NCBI GenBank assembly: GCA_012910725.1 | Contig: WNEG01000051.1 | Span: 2,730 to 7,992 of the forward strand | DNA length: 5,263 nt | Origin: Candidatus Ethanoperedens thermophilum | GTDB lineage: Archaea > Halobacteriota > Methanosarcinia > Methanosarcinales > EX4572-44 | Reading direction: 5' to 3' | Shown: piece after piece, positions 1-5,080 of the stretch | Position numbering within the stretch: position 1 is the stretch's first letter | Layout of the letters: each line of letters begins with the position of its first letter | Program-made: the position numbers and the translations under genes | The notes under the pieces: model-generated | The model's database searches: none | What the model was told of the DNA's origin: nothing | What the model saw: the letters and a program-made list of their open reading frames with translations, nothing else

Positions 1-51
1 GCAGAAATTAACTCTTGATTGCGTTAGCAATCAAGTGCGCAAGCAATCAAG
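1..51 (+). repeat. Hairpin repeat element in the trpD leader
   Basis: A perfect 9-bp inverted repeat, CTTGATTGC (14-22) and GCAATCAAG (27-35), encloses a GTTA loop. The right arm is repeated at 43-51, as part of a 16-nt tandem duplication (20-35 and 36-51) with two mismatches. The left flank and hairpin (1-35) recur as a near copy in the opposite window orientation at 3999-4032, and bases 1-22 match the complement of 4046-4067 with one mismatch. Because trpD and the leuC-like gene point in opposite directions, the element has the same orientation relative to both. It ends just before the trpD ribosome binding site. The element may begin left of the window. The repeat structure is seen directly; any regulatory role is inference. 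Confidence 0.8.
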
Positions 52-52
52 T

Positions 53-56
53 GGAG
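53..56 (+). promoter_or_regulatory. Ribosome binding site that sets the trpD start
   Basis: GGAG lies 8 nt before the ATG at 65, an ordinary archaeal Shine-Dalgarno spacing. It favours that ATG over the in-frame GTG at 35, which lies inside the repeat and has no comparable motif upstream. No convincing TATA box can be placed in the 64 nt visible, so the promoter, or an upstream trp gene, is probably outside the window. Confidence 0.6.
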
Positions 57-64
57 CAAGATTT

Positions 65-1108
65 ATGAAAAACTATATTCAAAAAATCACACACCATGAA
101 AACCTCACGAGGAATGAGGCAGAAGATGCAATGCATAAGATATTTACCGTGGCTACTGATGCGCAGATCTCAGCTTTTCTCACCGCTCTTGCAATGAAGG
201 GCGAAACCATTGAAGAGATAGCAGGACTCGCAGAAGGCATGAGGGGAGCAGCCATGACCATACACCCGCACGTATCAGGAACTCTCATAGATACCTGTGG
301 TACTGGTGGTGATTCGCAGGGTACTGTTAACATCAGCACTGCTGCTGCCATAATCACTGCTTCAGCAGGCATACCTGTAGCCAAGCATGGCAATTATTCC
401 ATCACCTCAAAATCCGGTAGTGCAGACCTGCTCAAAACAATGGGTGTAACTATTGACCTGCCGCCTGAAAAAGTACAGCAGAGTATTGAGAAAACAGGCA
501 TCGGCTTCATGCTTGCACCAGTATTTCACCCTTCAATGAAACGGGTAGCAGGATTGCGAAAAGAAATTGGCGTTCGAACCGTGTTCAATATTCTTGGTCC
601 ACTGACAAACCCTGCAGGTGCTAAAGCACAATTGATCGGATGCTTCAGTCAAAAGCTTTGTGAAACTCTTGCGGCGTCACTGGATATTCTTGGAACAGAG
701 CGAGCCATGATAGTACACGGGGAAGGACTTGATGAAATTACTACTACAGGCACTACAAACATCACAGAACTTAATAACGGAAAGATCGCAAGCTACACAA
801 TAACTCCAGAAGAGCTTGGAATACAGCGAGTTGGGATCAAAGACATCAGAGGTGGTACGCCGCTGGACAACTCAAAGGATATCATCAGAGTGCTTCTTGG
901 GGAGCATGGAGCAAAACGTGACATTATAGCTTTAAATGCCGCAGCTTCAATTATGCTGGGTGGAAAAGCAGAAAACTTCAAAGAAGGGCTTATTTTTGCA
1001 GAAAACACTATTGATAGCGGCAGAGCCTTAAAAAAATTAAAAGATTTTGTCAAAGAGGCTGGAAATCCTGCCGTACTCGAGGTTTTAATTGATGACAGTT
1101 CGCGTTAA
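65..1108 (+). CDS. trpD: Anthranilate phosphoribosyltransferase
   Basis: TrpD transfers the phosphoribosyl group of PRPP to anthranilate, giving N-(5'-phosphoribosyl)anthranilate, the second committed step of tryptophan synthesis; it is a cytosolic enzyme. The 347-aa product has the usual family length: a helical N-terminal domain (about 1-68) and then the nucleoside phosphorylase-like catalytic domain. Visible motifs are the PRPP-binding GTGGD (79-83), KHGN (107-110), an Arg (165) at the anthranilate-site position, RTVFNILGPLTNP (171-183) and the metal-binding Asp-Glu pair (223-224). The residue after KHGN is Tyr, where many homologues have Arg. The ATG at 65 is chosen because it has a GGAG site and gives the normal N-terminus; an extension to GTG 35 would be translated repeat. 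The 3' end overlaps trpF by 17 nt, so the two are very likely cotranscribed. The family call is secure. Confidence 0.97.
   Translation: MKNYIQKITHHENLTRNEAEDAMHKIFTVATDAQISAFLTALAMKGETIEEIAGLAEGMRGAAMTIHPHVSGTLIDTCGTGGDSQGTVNISTAAAIITASAGIPVAKHGNYSITSKSGSADLLKTMGVTIDLPPEKVQQSIEKTGIGFMLAPVFHPSMKRVAGLRKEIGVRTVFNILGPLTNPAGAKAQLIGCFSQKLCETLAASLDILGTERAMIVHGEGLDEITTTGTTNITELNNGKIASYTITPEELGIQRVGIKDIRGGTPLDNSKDIIRVLLGEHGAKRDIIALNAAASIMLGGKAENFKEGLIFAENTIDSGRALKKLKDFVKEAGNPAVLEVLIDDSSR
1079..1083 (+). promoter_or_regulatory. Ribosome binding site of trpF inside trpD
   Basis: GAGGT lies 8 nt before the ATG at 1092 and only 5 nt before an in-frame TTG at 1089. The spacing and the stronger codon favour 1092. 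The site is wholly within the trpD coding sequence, so trpF is probably translated in coupling with trpD. Confidence 0.6.
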
Positions 1109-1781
1109 AATCTGTGGAAACAAAAACATCAGTGAACTAAAACTGGCAATTGATGCTGGTTGTGACGCTGTAGGATTTATTACAGAGGTTCCTGTAAACA
1201 CACCTCGCAACATCACCCTTGCAACTGCTTCAGAATTGATAAAAAAAGTTCCACCTTTTATTGACAGCGTGCTTGTTATCATGCCTGAGACCGCGGAAAA
1301 GGTCATTGAAATGGCACACACAGCTCACCCAAAAGTCATTCAGCTTCACAATTTTACCTCATACAAACTACTTGAGCAGATACAGAGCCTTAGGGCACAG
1401 GGTATAAACGTTATACAAACAGTAGCTATTCCAGAGCAAGCAATCGACCAGATCAACAACTTTCACCAGCACATCAAGAACCTATCAAAGTATGTGGATG
1501 CCGTGCTATTGGATACCCAAATCAGTAAACGAAGTGGCGGCACAGGCAAAACCCACAACTGGCAGACAAGCAGAGCTATTACAGAAAAGTCAGCCATACC
1601 AGTAATTCTTGCAGGAGGGTTAAACCATCAAAACGTGGAAGATGCAGTAAGAATCGTAAAACCTTTTGCAGTTGATACAGCCTCTGGTGTTGAAACCGAA
1701 GGAGCAAAAGATGAATATAAGGTTAGAATGTTTATTTACCGTGCAAAATGTAGATTGGAGGAATCAGTAAAAAATGTATGA
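1092..1781 (+). CDS. trpF: Phosphoribosylanthranilate isomerase
   Basis: TrpF carries out the Amadori rearrangement of phosphoribosylanthranilate to 1-(2-carboxyphenylamino)-1-deoxyribulose 5-phosphate, the step after TrpD. The 229-aa protein is a single (beta/alpha)8 barrel of slightly above-average length. It keeps the N-terminal VKICG signature with the catalytic Cys (C8), the catalytic Asp in LLDT (D141), the phosphate-binding GGTGKTHNW (149-157), AGGL (174-177) and the C-terminal DTASGVET followed by GAKD (195-206), where most homologues have VDVSSGVE. It overlaps trpD by 17 nt and trxB by 8 nt. An alternative TTG start at 1089 would add one Met. About 20 residues after the GAKD motif form a charged tail that runs across the trxB ribosome binding site. 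The identification is secure. Confidence 0.96.
   Translation: MTVRVKICGNKNISELKLAIDAGCDAVGFITEVPVNTPRNITLATASELIKKVPPFIDSVLVIMPETAEKVIEMAHTAHPKVIQLHNFTSYKLLEQIQSLRAQGINVIQTVAIPEQAIDQINNFHQHIKNLSKYVDAVLLDTQISKRSGGTGKTHNWQTSRAITEKSAIPVILAGGLNHQNVEDAVRIVKPFAVDTASGVETEGAKDEYKVRMFIYRAKCRLEESVKNV
1757..1761 (+). promoter_or_regulatory. Ribosome binding site of trxB inside trpF
   Basis: GGAGG lies 12 nt before the ATG at 1774, somewhat further than usual. It is within the last codons of trpF, which supports translation of trxB from the trp transcript. A second ATG at 1778 is out of frame with the trxB product. Confidence 0.55.
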
Positions 1782-2685
1782 TGTCGTTATTATTGGAGCA
1801 GGTCCCGCTGGTATTACAGCCGGAATCTATGCAAAACGAGCTATGTTAGACACCGTGCTTGTTGAAAAACTTGGTCCCGGCGGGCAGATTGCCCTCACCG
1901 ATGTGATAGAGAACTACCCGGGATTTTCTAAGATCACTGGACCAGAGTTGATTCAAAAATTTGAAGAGCACGTTGCAGGGCTTGGACTTGAAATAACTTA
2001 CGCAGAGATAGAACGGATTGAAGACTCTGGTGATGCTAAGATACTTCACACAACTGATGGTGAGAAGATCTCAACACGTTCTGTGATTATTGCTTCCGGG
2101 GCTCATCCAAACAAACTTGGTGTCCCTGGTGAGACTGCGCACATTGGGCGTGGAGTTTCATATTGTGCTACCTGTGACGGGTTTTTTTTCACAGACAAGG
2201 ATGTTGCTGTAGTGGGCGGCGGCGGCACTGCAATTACAGAAGCGATATTTCTTGCGAAAATGGTAAACAGGGTGTATGTGATTCACCGCAGAGATGCGCT
2301 TCGATCTGAGAAAATATTGCAGGAACGTGCTTTCAACAATCCAAAGATAGAATTTGTATGGAACAGTGTGGTTGAAGAAATAAAAGGCGAACAAACCGTA
2401 AACACGATTGTTGTAAAGAATGTTAAAACTGAAAAGCTTCAAGAAATTGCGGTTGATGGCGTGTTTGTTTTTGTAGGCTTAAAACCGAACACCGATTTTA
2501 TTGATTGCCGAAAGGACGAGCGTGGCTTCATTAAAACAGATGCAAATCTTGCAACAAGTATGAATGGCGTGTTTGCAGCAGGAGATTGTCGGGATAAACC
2601 ACTCCGACAGGTGGTAACAGCGGTAGGTGATGGCGCTATTGCATCAGCATCTGTTGAAAAATATCTTGAATCAATGCGGCATTGA
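1774..2685 (+). CDS. trxB: Thioredoxin reductase-like flavoprotein
   Basis: This is a FAD-dependent pyridine-nucleotide disulfide oxidoreductase of the low-molecular-weight thioredoxin reductase type, which passes electrons to a thioredoxin-like partner in the cytosol. The 303-aa length is typical. In order it shows the FAD dinucleotide-binding GAGPAG (8-13), GGQIALTDVIENYPGF (36-51), the redox-active CATC (131-134), a second dinucleotide fold at VVGGGGTA (146-153), HRRDALR (171-177) and the C-terminal FAD motif GVFAAGDC (265-272). HRR is the signature that usually contacts the NADPH 2'-phosphate, whereas GGGGTA replaces the common GGGDSA. In methanogens some members use reduced F420 instead, so the electron donor is not certain. 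The ATG overlaps the trpF stop by 8 nt, which suggests cotranscription with the tryptophan genes. The gene ends 2 nt from the convergent leuC-like gene. Confidence 0.93.
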   Translation: MYDVVIIGAGPAGITAGIYAKRAMLDTVLVEKLGPGGQIALTDVIENYPGFSKITGPELIQKFEEHVAGLGLEITYAEIERIEDSGDAKILHTTDGEKISTRSVIIASGAHPNKLGVPGETAHIGRGVSYCATCDGFFFTDKDVAVVGGGGTAITEAIFLAKMVNRVYVIHRRDALRSEKILQERAFNNPKIEFVWNSVVEEIKGEQTVNTIVVKNVKTEKLQEIAVDGVFVFVGLKPNTDFIDCRKDERGFIKTDANLATSMNGVFAAGDCRDKPLRQVVTAVGDGAIASASVEKYLESMRH

Positions 2686-2687
2686 AC

Positions 2688-3953
2688 TTAGACATCTCTT
2701 GGGTCTGTAATTTCTCCAGTGAGTGCTGTTGCTGCTGCTGTTGCCGGTGACGAGAGATAAACGAAAGATTTGACACTGCCCTGTCGTCCTTTAAAATTGC
2801 GATTAGAGGTTGAAAGTGTCACTTCTCCAGCTCCAAGCAGTCCAAAGGAGCCGCCCATGCAGGGCCCGCAGCATGGTGATTCAACGATTGCTCCTGCCTT
2901 GATGAACTGTTTGATATAGCCTGCTTTAAGAGCTTTTAAATACTCGGTTCTGGATGCAGGTATTACAAGCAATCTCACTCCTTTTGCAACTGGTTCATGC
3001 CCCATAATCTTTGCTGCAATCTCAAGGTCTTCAAATCTCCCGTTGGTGCACGAGCCAATAAAAATCTGGTCGACCTTTGTGCCTGTCACTTCCTGCACTG
3101 GTTTTACATTATCGACATTATGGGGACATGCAACCATTGGCTCAAGATTGCTCACGTCATAATGTTTTATTTTACAATCGGAATCATCATCACTTCTCCA
3201 GTATGGATCAAGTCTGAAGTCTAAAATCCTCTCCTTAAGGTATGCTTCGGTGGTTCTGTCAGCTTCTATGATGCCTGCCTTGCCCCCCATCTCAATTGCC
3301 ATATTTGAGATTGTCATTCGCTCAGAGATGTTCATATTTCGAACAGTTGATCCTGCAAACTCGCAAGCCATATACCTGCCCCCTTCTGCAGAGACATCAC
3401 CGATTATGTGGAGAATGACATCCTTGGAATACACGTGGGCTTGCAGTGCCCCATCAATTACCAATCGAAGGGTTTCTGGCACTTTAAACCATAGCTTTCC
3501 TGTGGCAAAGACTGCTGCCATGTCGGTACTGCCAATACCAGTTGAGAATGCTCCAAGTGCCCCATACGTGCAGGTATGGGAATCAGAACCTACAACAAGT
3601 TCCCCAGGTTCTACATGCCCTTTTTCAGGGACCACCTGGTGGCACACCCCTTCAAATATGTCGTAGTTGAGTATGTTCTGCTCCTTTGCAAACTTTCGAA
3701 GCAGTATCTGGTTTTCTGCCGCACTCAGAGAATCGGCGGGTGACTGGTGGTCAAAGACCATTACGATCTTGCTTGCATCCCATACACGAGGATTCTCTTT
3801 ATTATGCATGATTTCATAAAAACCCTGTAATGCGAGAGGGCCAGTGATATCGTGCGTCATTGCACAATCGATATCTGCAAGTACGAAATCACCAGCTTTA
3901 ACATTCTTACCAGAAGCTTTTGAAAAAATCTTCTCAGAAATTGTTGTTTTCAT
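2688..3953 (-). CDS. leuC: 3-isopropylmalate dehydratase or homoaconitase, large subunit
   Basis: This is the large, iron-sulfur subunit of an aconitase-superfamily hydro-lyase. In archaea such 420-aa subunits serve either leucine synthesis (isopropylmalate isomerase, LeuC) or 2-oxosuberate synthesis for coenzyme B (homoaconitase, HacA/AksD); sequence alone cannot decide, so the symbol is provisional. The 421-aa protein has AMTHD (31-35), FDHQSPAD (67-74), SDSHTC (123-128), GSCTNGR (300-306) and CCGPCMGG (361-368), giving C302, C362 and C365 as likely 4Fe-4S ligands, then STSNRNFKGR (381-390). The start at 3953 is preferred over the in-frame ATG at 4019: it has an AAAGGA site and gives the normal MKTTISEKI N-terminus, whereas the 22-residue extension would be translated leader and repeat. 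The separate small subunit needed for activity is not in the window. The gene is convergent with trxB. Confidence 0.93.
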   Translation of the reverse strand: MKTTISEKIFSKASGKNVKAGDFVLADIDCAMTHDITGPLALQGFYEIMHNKENPRVWDASKIVMVFDHQSPADSLSAAENQILLRKFAKEQNILNYDIFEGVCHQVVPEKGHVEPGELVVGSDSHTCTYGALGAFSTGIGSTDMAAVFATGKLWFKVPETLRLVIDGALQAHVYSKDVILHIIGDVSAEGGRYMACEFAGSTVRNMNISERMTISNMAIEMGGKAGIIEADRTTEAYLKERILDFRLDPYWRSDDDSDCKIKHYDVSNLEPMVACPHNVDNVKPVQEVTGTKVDQIFIGSCTNGRFEDLEIAAKIMGHEPVAKGVRLLVIPASRTEYLKALKAGYIKQFIKAGAIVESPCCGPCMGGSFGLLGAGEVTLSTSNRNFKGRQGSVKSFVYLSSPATAAATALTGEITDPRDV

Positions 3954-3959
3954 ATTATA

Positions 3960-3965
3960 TCCTTT
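3960..3965 (-). promoter_or_regulatory. Ribosome binding site that sets the leuC-like start
   Basis: On the minus strand AAAGGA is followed by TATAAT and then the ATG at 3953, a spacing of 6 nt. It supports the 421-aa product. The stretch upstream (3978-3998) is AT-rich and could hold a weak TATA-like box (GTATTATC), but this is not convincing enough to list as a promoter. Confidence 0.5.
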
Positions 3966-3998
3966 CTGTTCATTCCTGTTGATAATACTTTTTCTAAT

Positions 3999-4020
3999 CT
4001 TGATTGCTGACGCAATCAAG
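3999..4020 (-). repeat. Hairpin shared with the trpD leader
   Basis: On the minus strand this reads CTTGATTGC, loop GTCA, GCAATCAAG. The copy before trpD has loop GTTA, so 21 of 22 positions agree and both 9-bp stems are perfect. It lies 45 nt upstream of the leuC-like start codon, in the same direction relative to the gene as the trpD copy. It could be part of the leader RNA or a dispersed repeat with no function. Confidence 0.75.
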
Positions 4021-4056
4021 AATTATTTCTGTACAACGAAGTTGTGCAATCAAGAG

Positions 4057-4290
4057 TTATTTTCTGCATACGAAGTATGCAGTTCTGTACAACGAAGTTG
4101 TGCAGTGCTTCGTAATCTTGTGTAATCTCGTGGTTTCAATTTTTTTGATTTTTGGATTGGGTATGTTATTTCGTTCACAGTTTAAAGCGTTTTCATATAC
4201 TTTTTCTAAGAACCAAAGACCAAGTTCAATTTTTAAGGCTGTACAGGCTGATTTCATGTCATAAAATTCTTGTTTATATATTAATTCCAT
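4057..4290 (-). pseudogene. N-terminal remnant of a GxxExxY-family gene
   Basis: The 77-codon frame begins MELIYKQEFYD and continues to LGLWFLEKVYENAL (23-36), which resembles the conserved start of the small GxxExxY protein family (consensus close to LGPGFLExxYExAL), whose members are often about 120-130 aa. The second Gly of that motif is Trp here (W26), while the Glu (E29) and Tyr (Y32) remain. After NNIP (41-44) family resemblance fades, and the last 15 or so residues are encoded by the hairpin repeats up to a TAA at 4057. The central and C-terminal parts of the family are absent. The start at 4290 has GAGGG 5 nt upstream; an adjacent ATG at 4293 is closer than usual. I read this as a truncated relic, though a short translated protein cannot be excluded. 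The family's function is poorly defined. Confidence 0.55.
4064..4082. repeat. Perfect 8-bp hairpin with GAA loop
   Basis: CTGCATAC and GTATGCAG pair perfectly across a GAA loop. The flanking copies at 4029-4049 and 4085-4105 share the loop and the outer CTG/CAG ends but carry different, still pairing arms (TACAAC/GTTGTG). Different arms with retained pairing suggest that the fold, not the sequence, is kept, or that the units are modular repeats. Confidence 0.7.
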
Positions 4291-4293
4291 CAT

Positions 4294-4429
4294 ATCCCTC
4301 TATCCAGGATAACAACGAACTAAAACGAACTCTTTGATTAGAGATTTCCATATCAAGCTAGTAATATTTCGTTTTCAATTCAAATCGAATGCTACAGGCG
4401 TATACCTGGTACAATATTGGTTCTTAACC
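4294..4429. other. AT-rich intergenic region with no gene
   Basis: This lies between the GxxExxY remnant and the end of bioD. It contains a 10-nt-period repeat of AACGAACT (4314-4321 and 4324-4331), a short CAGG/CCTG inverted repeat (4395-4408) and GGTT/AACC around CTT (4419-4429). No T-rich run follows the bioD stop on its strand, so no clear terminator can be called. Together with the array and remnant it makes up the 476 nt (3954-4429) lacking an intact gene. Confidence 0.6.
4362..4375 (-). promoter_or_regulatory. Possible archaeal BRE/TATA element
   Basis: On the minus strand AAAACGAAATATTA reads as a purine-rich BRE followed by a TATA-like ATATTA. It would start transcription near 4335, about 45 nt before the GxxExxY remnant and upstream of the hairpin array and the leuC-like gene. 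The match is weak and based on appearance only. Confidence 0.25.
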
Positions 4430-5080
4430 TTATTTAGTAATGATTGTTCTTAACCCTTCAAGATCGAAGAAGTGATTGAATGGATCAACGACCTGTGGTG
4501 TTGTGTAGATGTGTTTTATTGTTGTCATCTGTTGTATTACTCTCGGGTTGTCAATTTCTGCCTCATCCCCTTTAGATCCATTGAGTACAATAGCAATCAC
4601 TCTGATATTTTTATGCTGCAGATGCTCTACTGTTAAGACTGTGTGATTGATCGTTCCAAGTCGAGCACGTCCAACCACGATAGATGGGATGTGCAACATA
4701 GCTATAAGGTCTGAGATTAACAACTCTTGAGTTATCGGGACTGCAACGCCCCCGGCACCCTCAACCACAACGATCTCGTGACGGGATGAGAGCAGATTAT
4801 AACAATCTATTATCTTTTGAATGTTTAAGGTAGTATTTTCCAACTCTGCTGCAATCATCGGTGCAAGAGCATGTTTTAGCCGATATGGACACACCAGATC
4901 GATGGAATCTGTTGAGGATGCTGCCTCTTGAAGCTTCTGTGCATCATCTCCTCCCCCAGTTTCAATAGGCTTCATCACTCCAACATCTATCCCTTCTGCC
5001 ACCAACGATTTTACAATAGCAGTAGCTACAACTGTTTTTCCAACATCGGTATCAGTGCCTGTAATGAACACCCCTGTCAC
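4430..5080 (-). CDS. bioD: Dethiobiotin synthetase
   Basis: BioD closes the ureido ring of dethiobiotin from 7,8-diaminopelargonate, CO2 and ATP, the penultimate step of biotin synthesis, in the cytosol. The 216-aa product has the P-loop GTDTDVGKT (8-16), MKPIETGG (36-43) with the substrate Lys (K37), VEGAGGVAVP (106-115) and GRARLGTINHTVLT (137-150), all standard for the family, and LNG (166-168) in the nucleotide-binding part. The GTG at 5080 is preferred: it gives the normal short N-terminus before FITGT and forms a GTGA overlap with the bioF stop, with GGAG (5094-5097) 13 nt upstream. An ATG at 5092 is in frame and would add four residues, but it sits only 1 nt from that GGAG. The order bioF-bioD indicates a biotin operon that starts beyond the right edge. 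Confidence 0.95.
   Translation of the reverse strand: MTGVFITGTDTDVGKTVVATAIVKSLVAEGIDVGVMKPIETGGGDDAQKLQEAASSTDSIDLVCPYRLKHALAPMIAAELENTTLNIQKIIDCYNLLSSRHEIVVVEGAGGVAVPITQELLISDLIAMLHIPSIVVGRARLGTINHTVLTVEHLQHKNIRVIAIVLNGSKGDEAEIDNPRVIQQMTTIKHIYTTPQVVDPFNHFFDLEGLRTIITK

Larger units (their letters stand above)
3999..4131. repeat. Array of short hairpin repeats upstream of the leuC-like gene
   Basis: A chain of palindromes fills this stretch. The first is CTTGATTGC/GCAATCAAG with a 4-nt loop (3999-4020). The second and fourth are the same hairpin, GTACAAC/GTTGTGC with a GAA loop, in identical 20-nt copies at 4029-4048 and 4085-4104. Between them is CTGCATAC/GTATGCAG, also with a GAA loop (4064-4082). 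A partial arm, GCAATCAAG, recurs at 4046-4054 followed by a linker like the one after the first hairpin. The array ends in a 10-bp imperfect tandem, GTAATCTTGT and GTAATCTCGT (4112-4131). The first unit matches the trpD leader element. It resembles dispersed intergenic repeat families of archaeal genomes. CRISPR is unlikely, because the units differ in sequence and lack regular spacers. Confidence 0.8.

Noticed and set aside
35..64. In-frame GTG extension of trpD
   Set aside because: It would translate the repeat element, has no ribosome binding site, and adds residues that the family lacks.
1..64. Leader peptide for tryptophan attenuation
   Set aside because: No short frame with tandem Trp codons or a classical terminator with a T-run is visible before trpD.
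79..393. Minus-strand open frames within trpD, trpF and trxB
   Set aside because: They are antisense shadows of genes with clear, complete family motifs.
3954..4019. In-frame ATG extension of the leuC-like gene by 22 residues
   Set aside because: The extension lies in the leader and hairpin, while the ATG at 3953 has an AAAGGA site and gives the usual N-terminus.
4029..4104. CRISPR-like pair of identical 20-nt repeats 36 nt apart
   Set aside because: Only two copies exist, they are palindromic, and the stretch between them holds another hairpin and linker of the same family instead of a unique spacer.
4140..4155. T-rich stretch that could be an archaeal terminator on the plus strand
   Set aside because: No plus-strand transcript is expected here; on the minus strand it is the lysine-rich part of the remnant frame.
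4273..4280. Strong TATA-like TTTATATA on the plus strand
   Set aside because: No plus-strand gene lies downstream, and it falls within the coding part of the GxxExxY remnant, so it is probably just AT-rich sequence.
3844..4337. Plus-strand open frames across the leuC-like 5' end and the intergenic region
   Set aside because: They overlap the real gene or the repeats, have low-complexity composition and lack recognisable motifs or good start signals.
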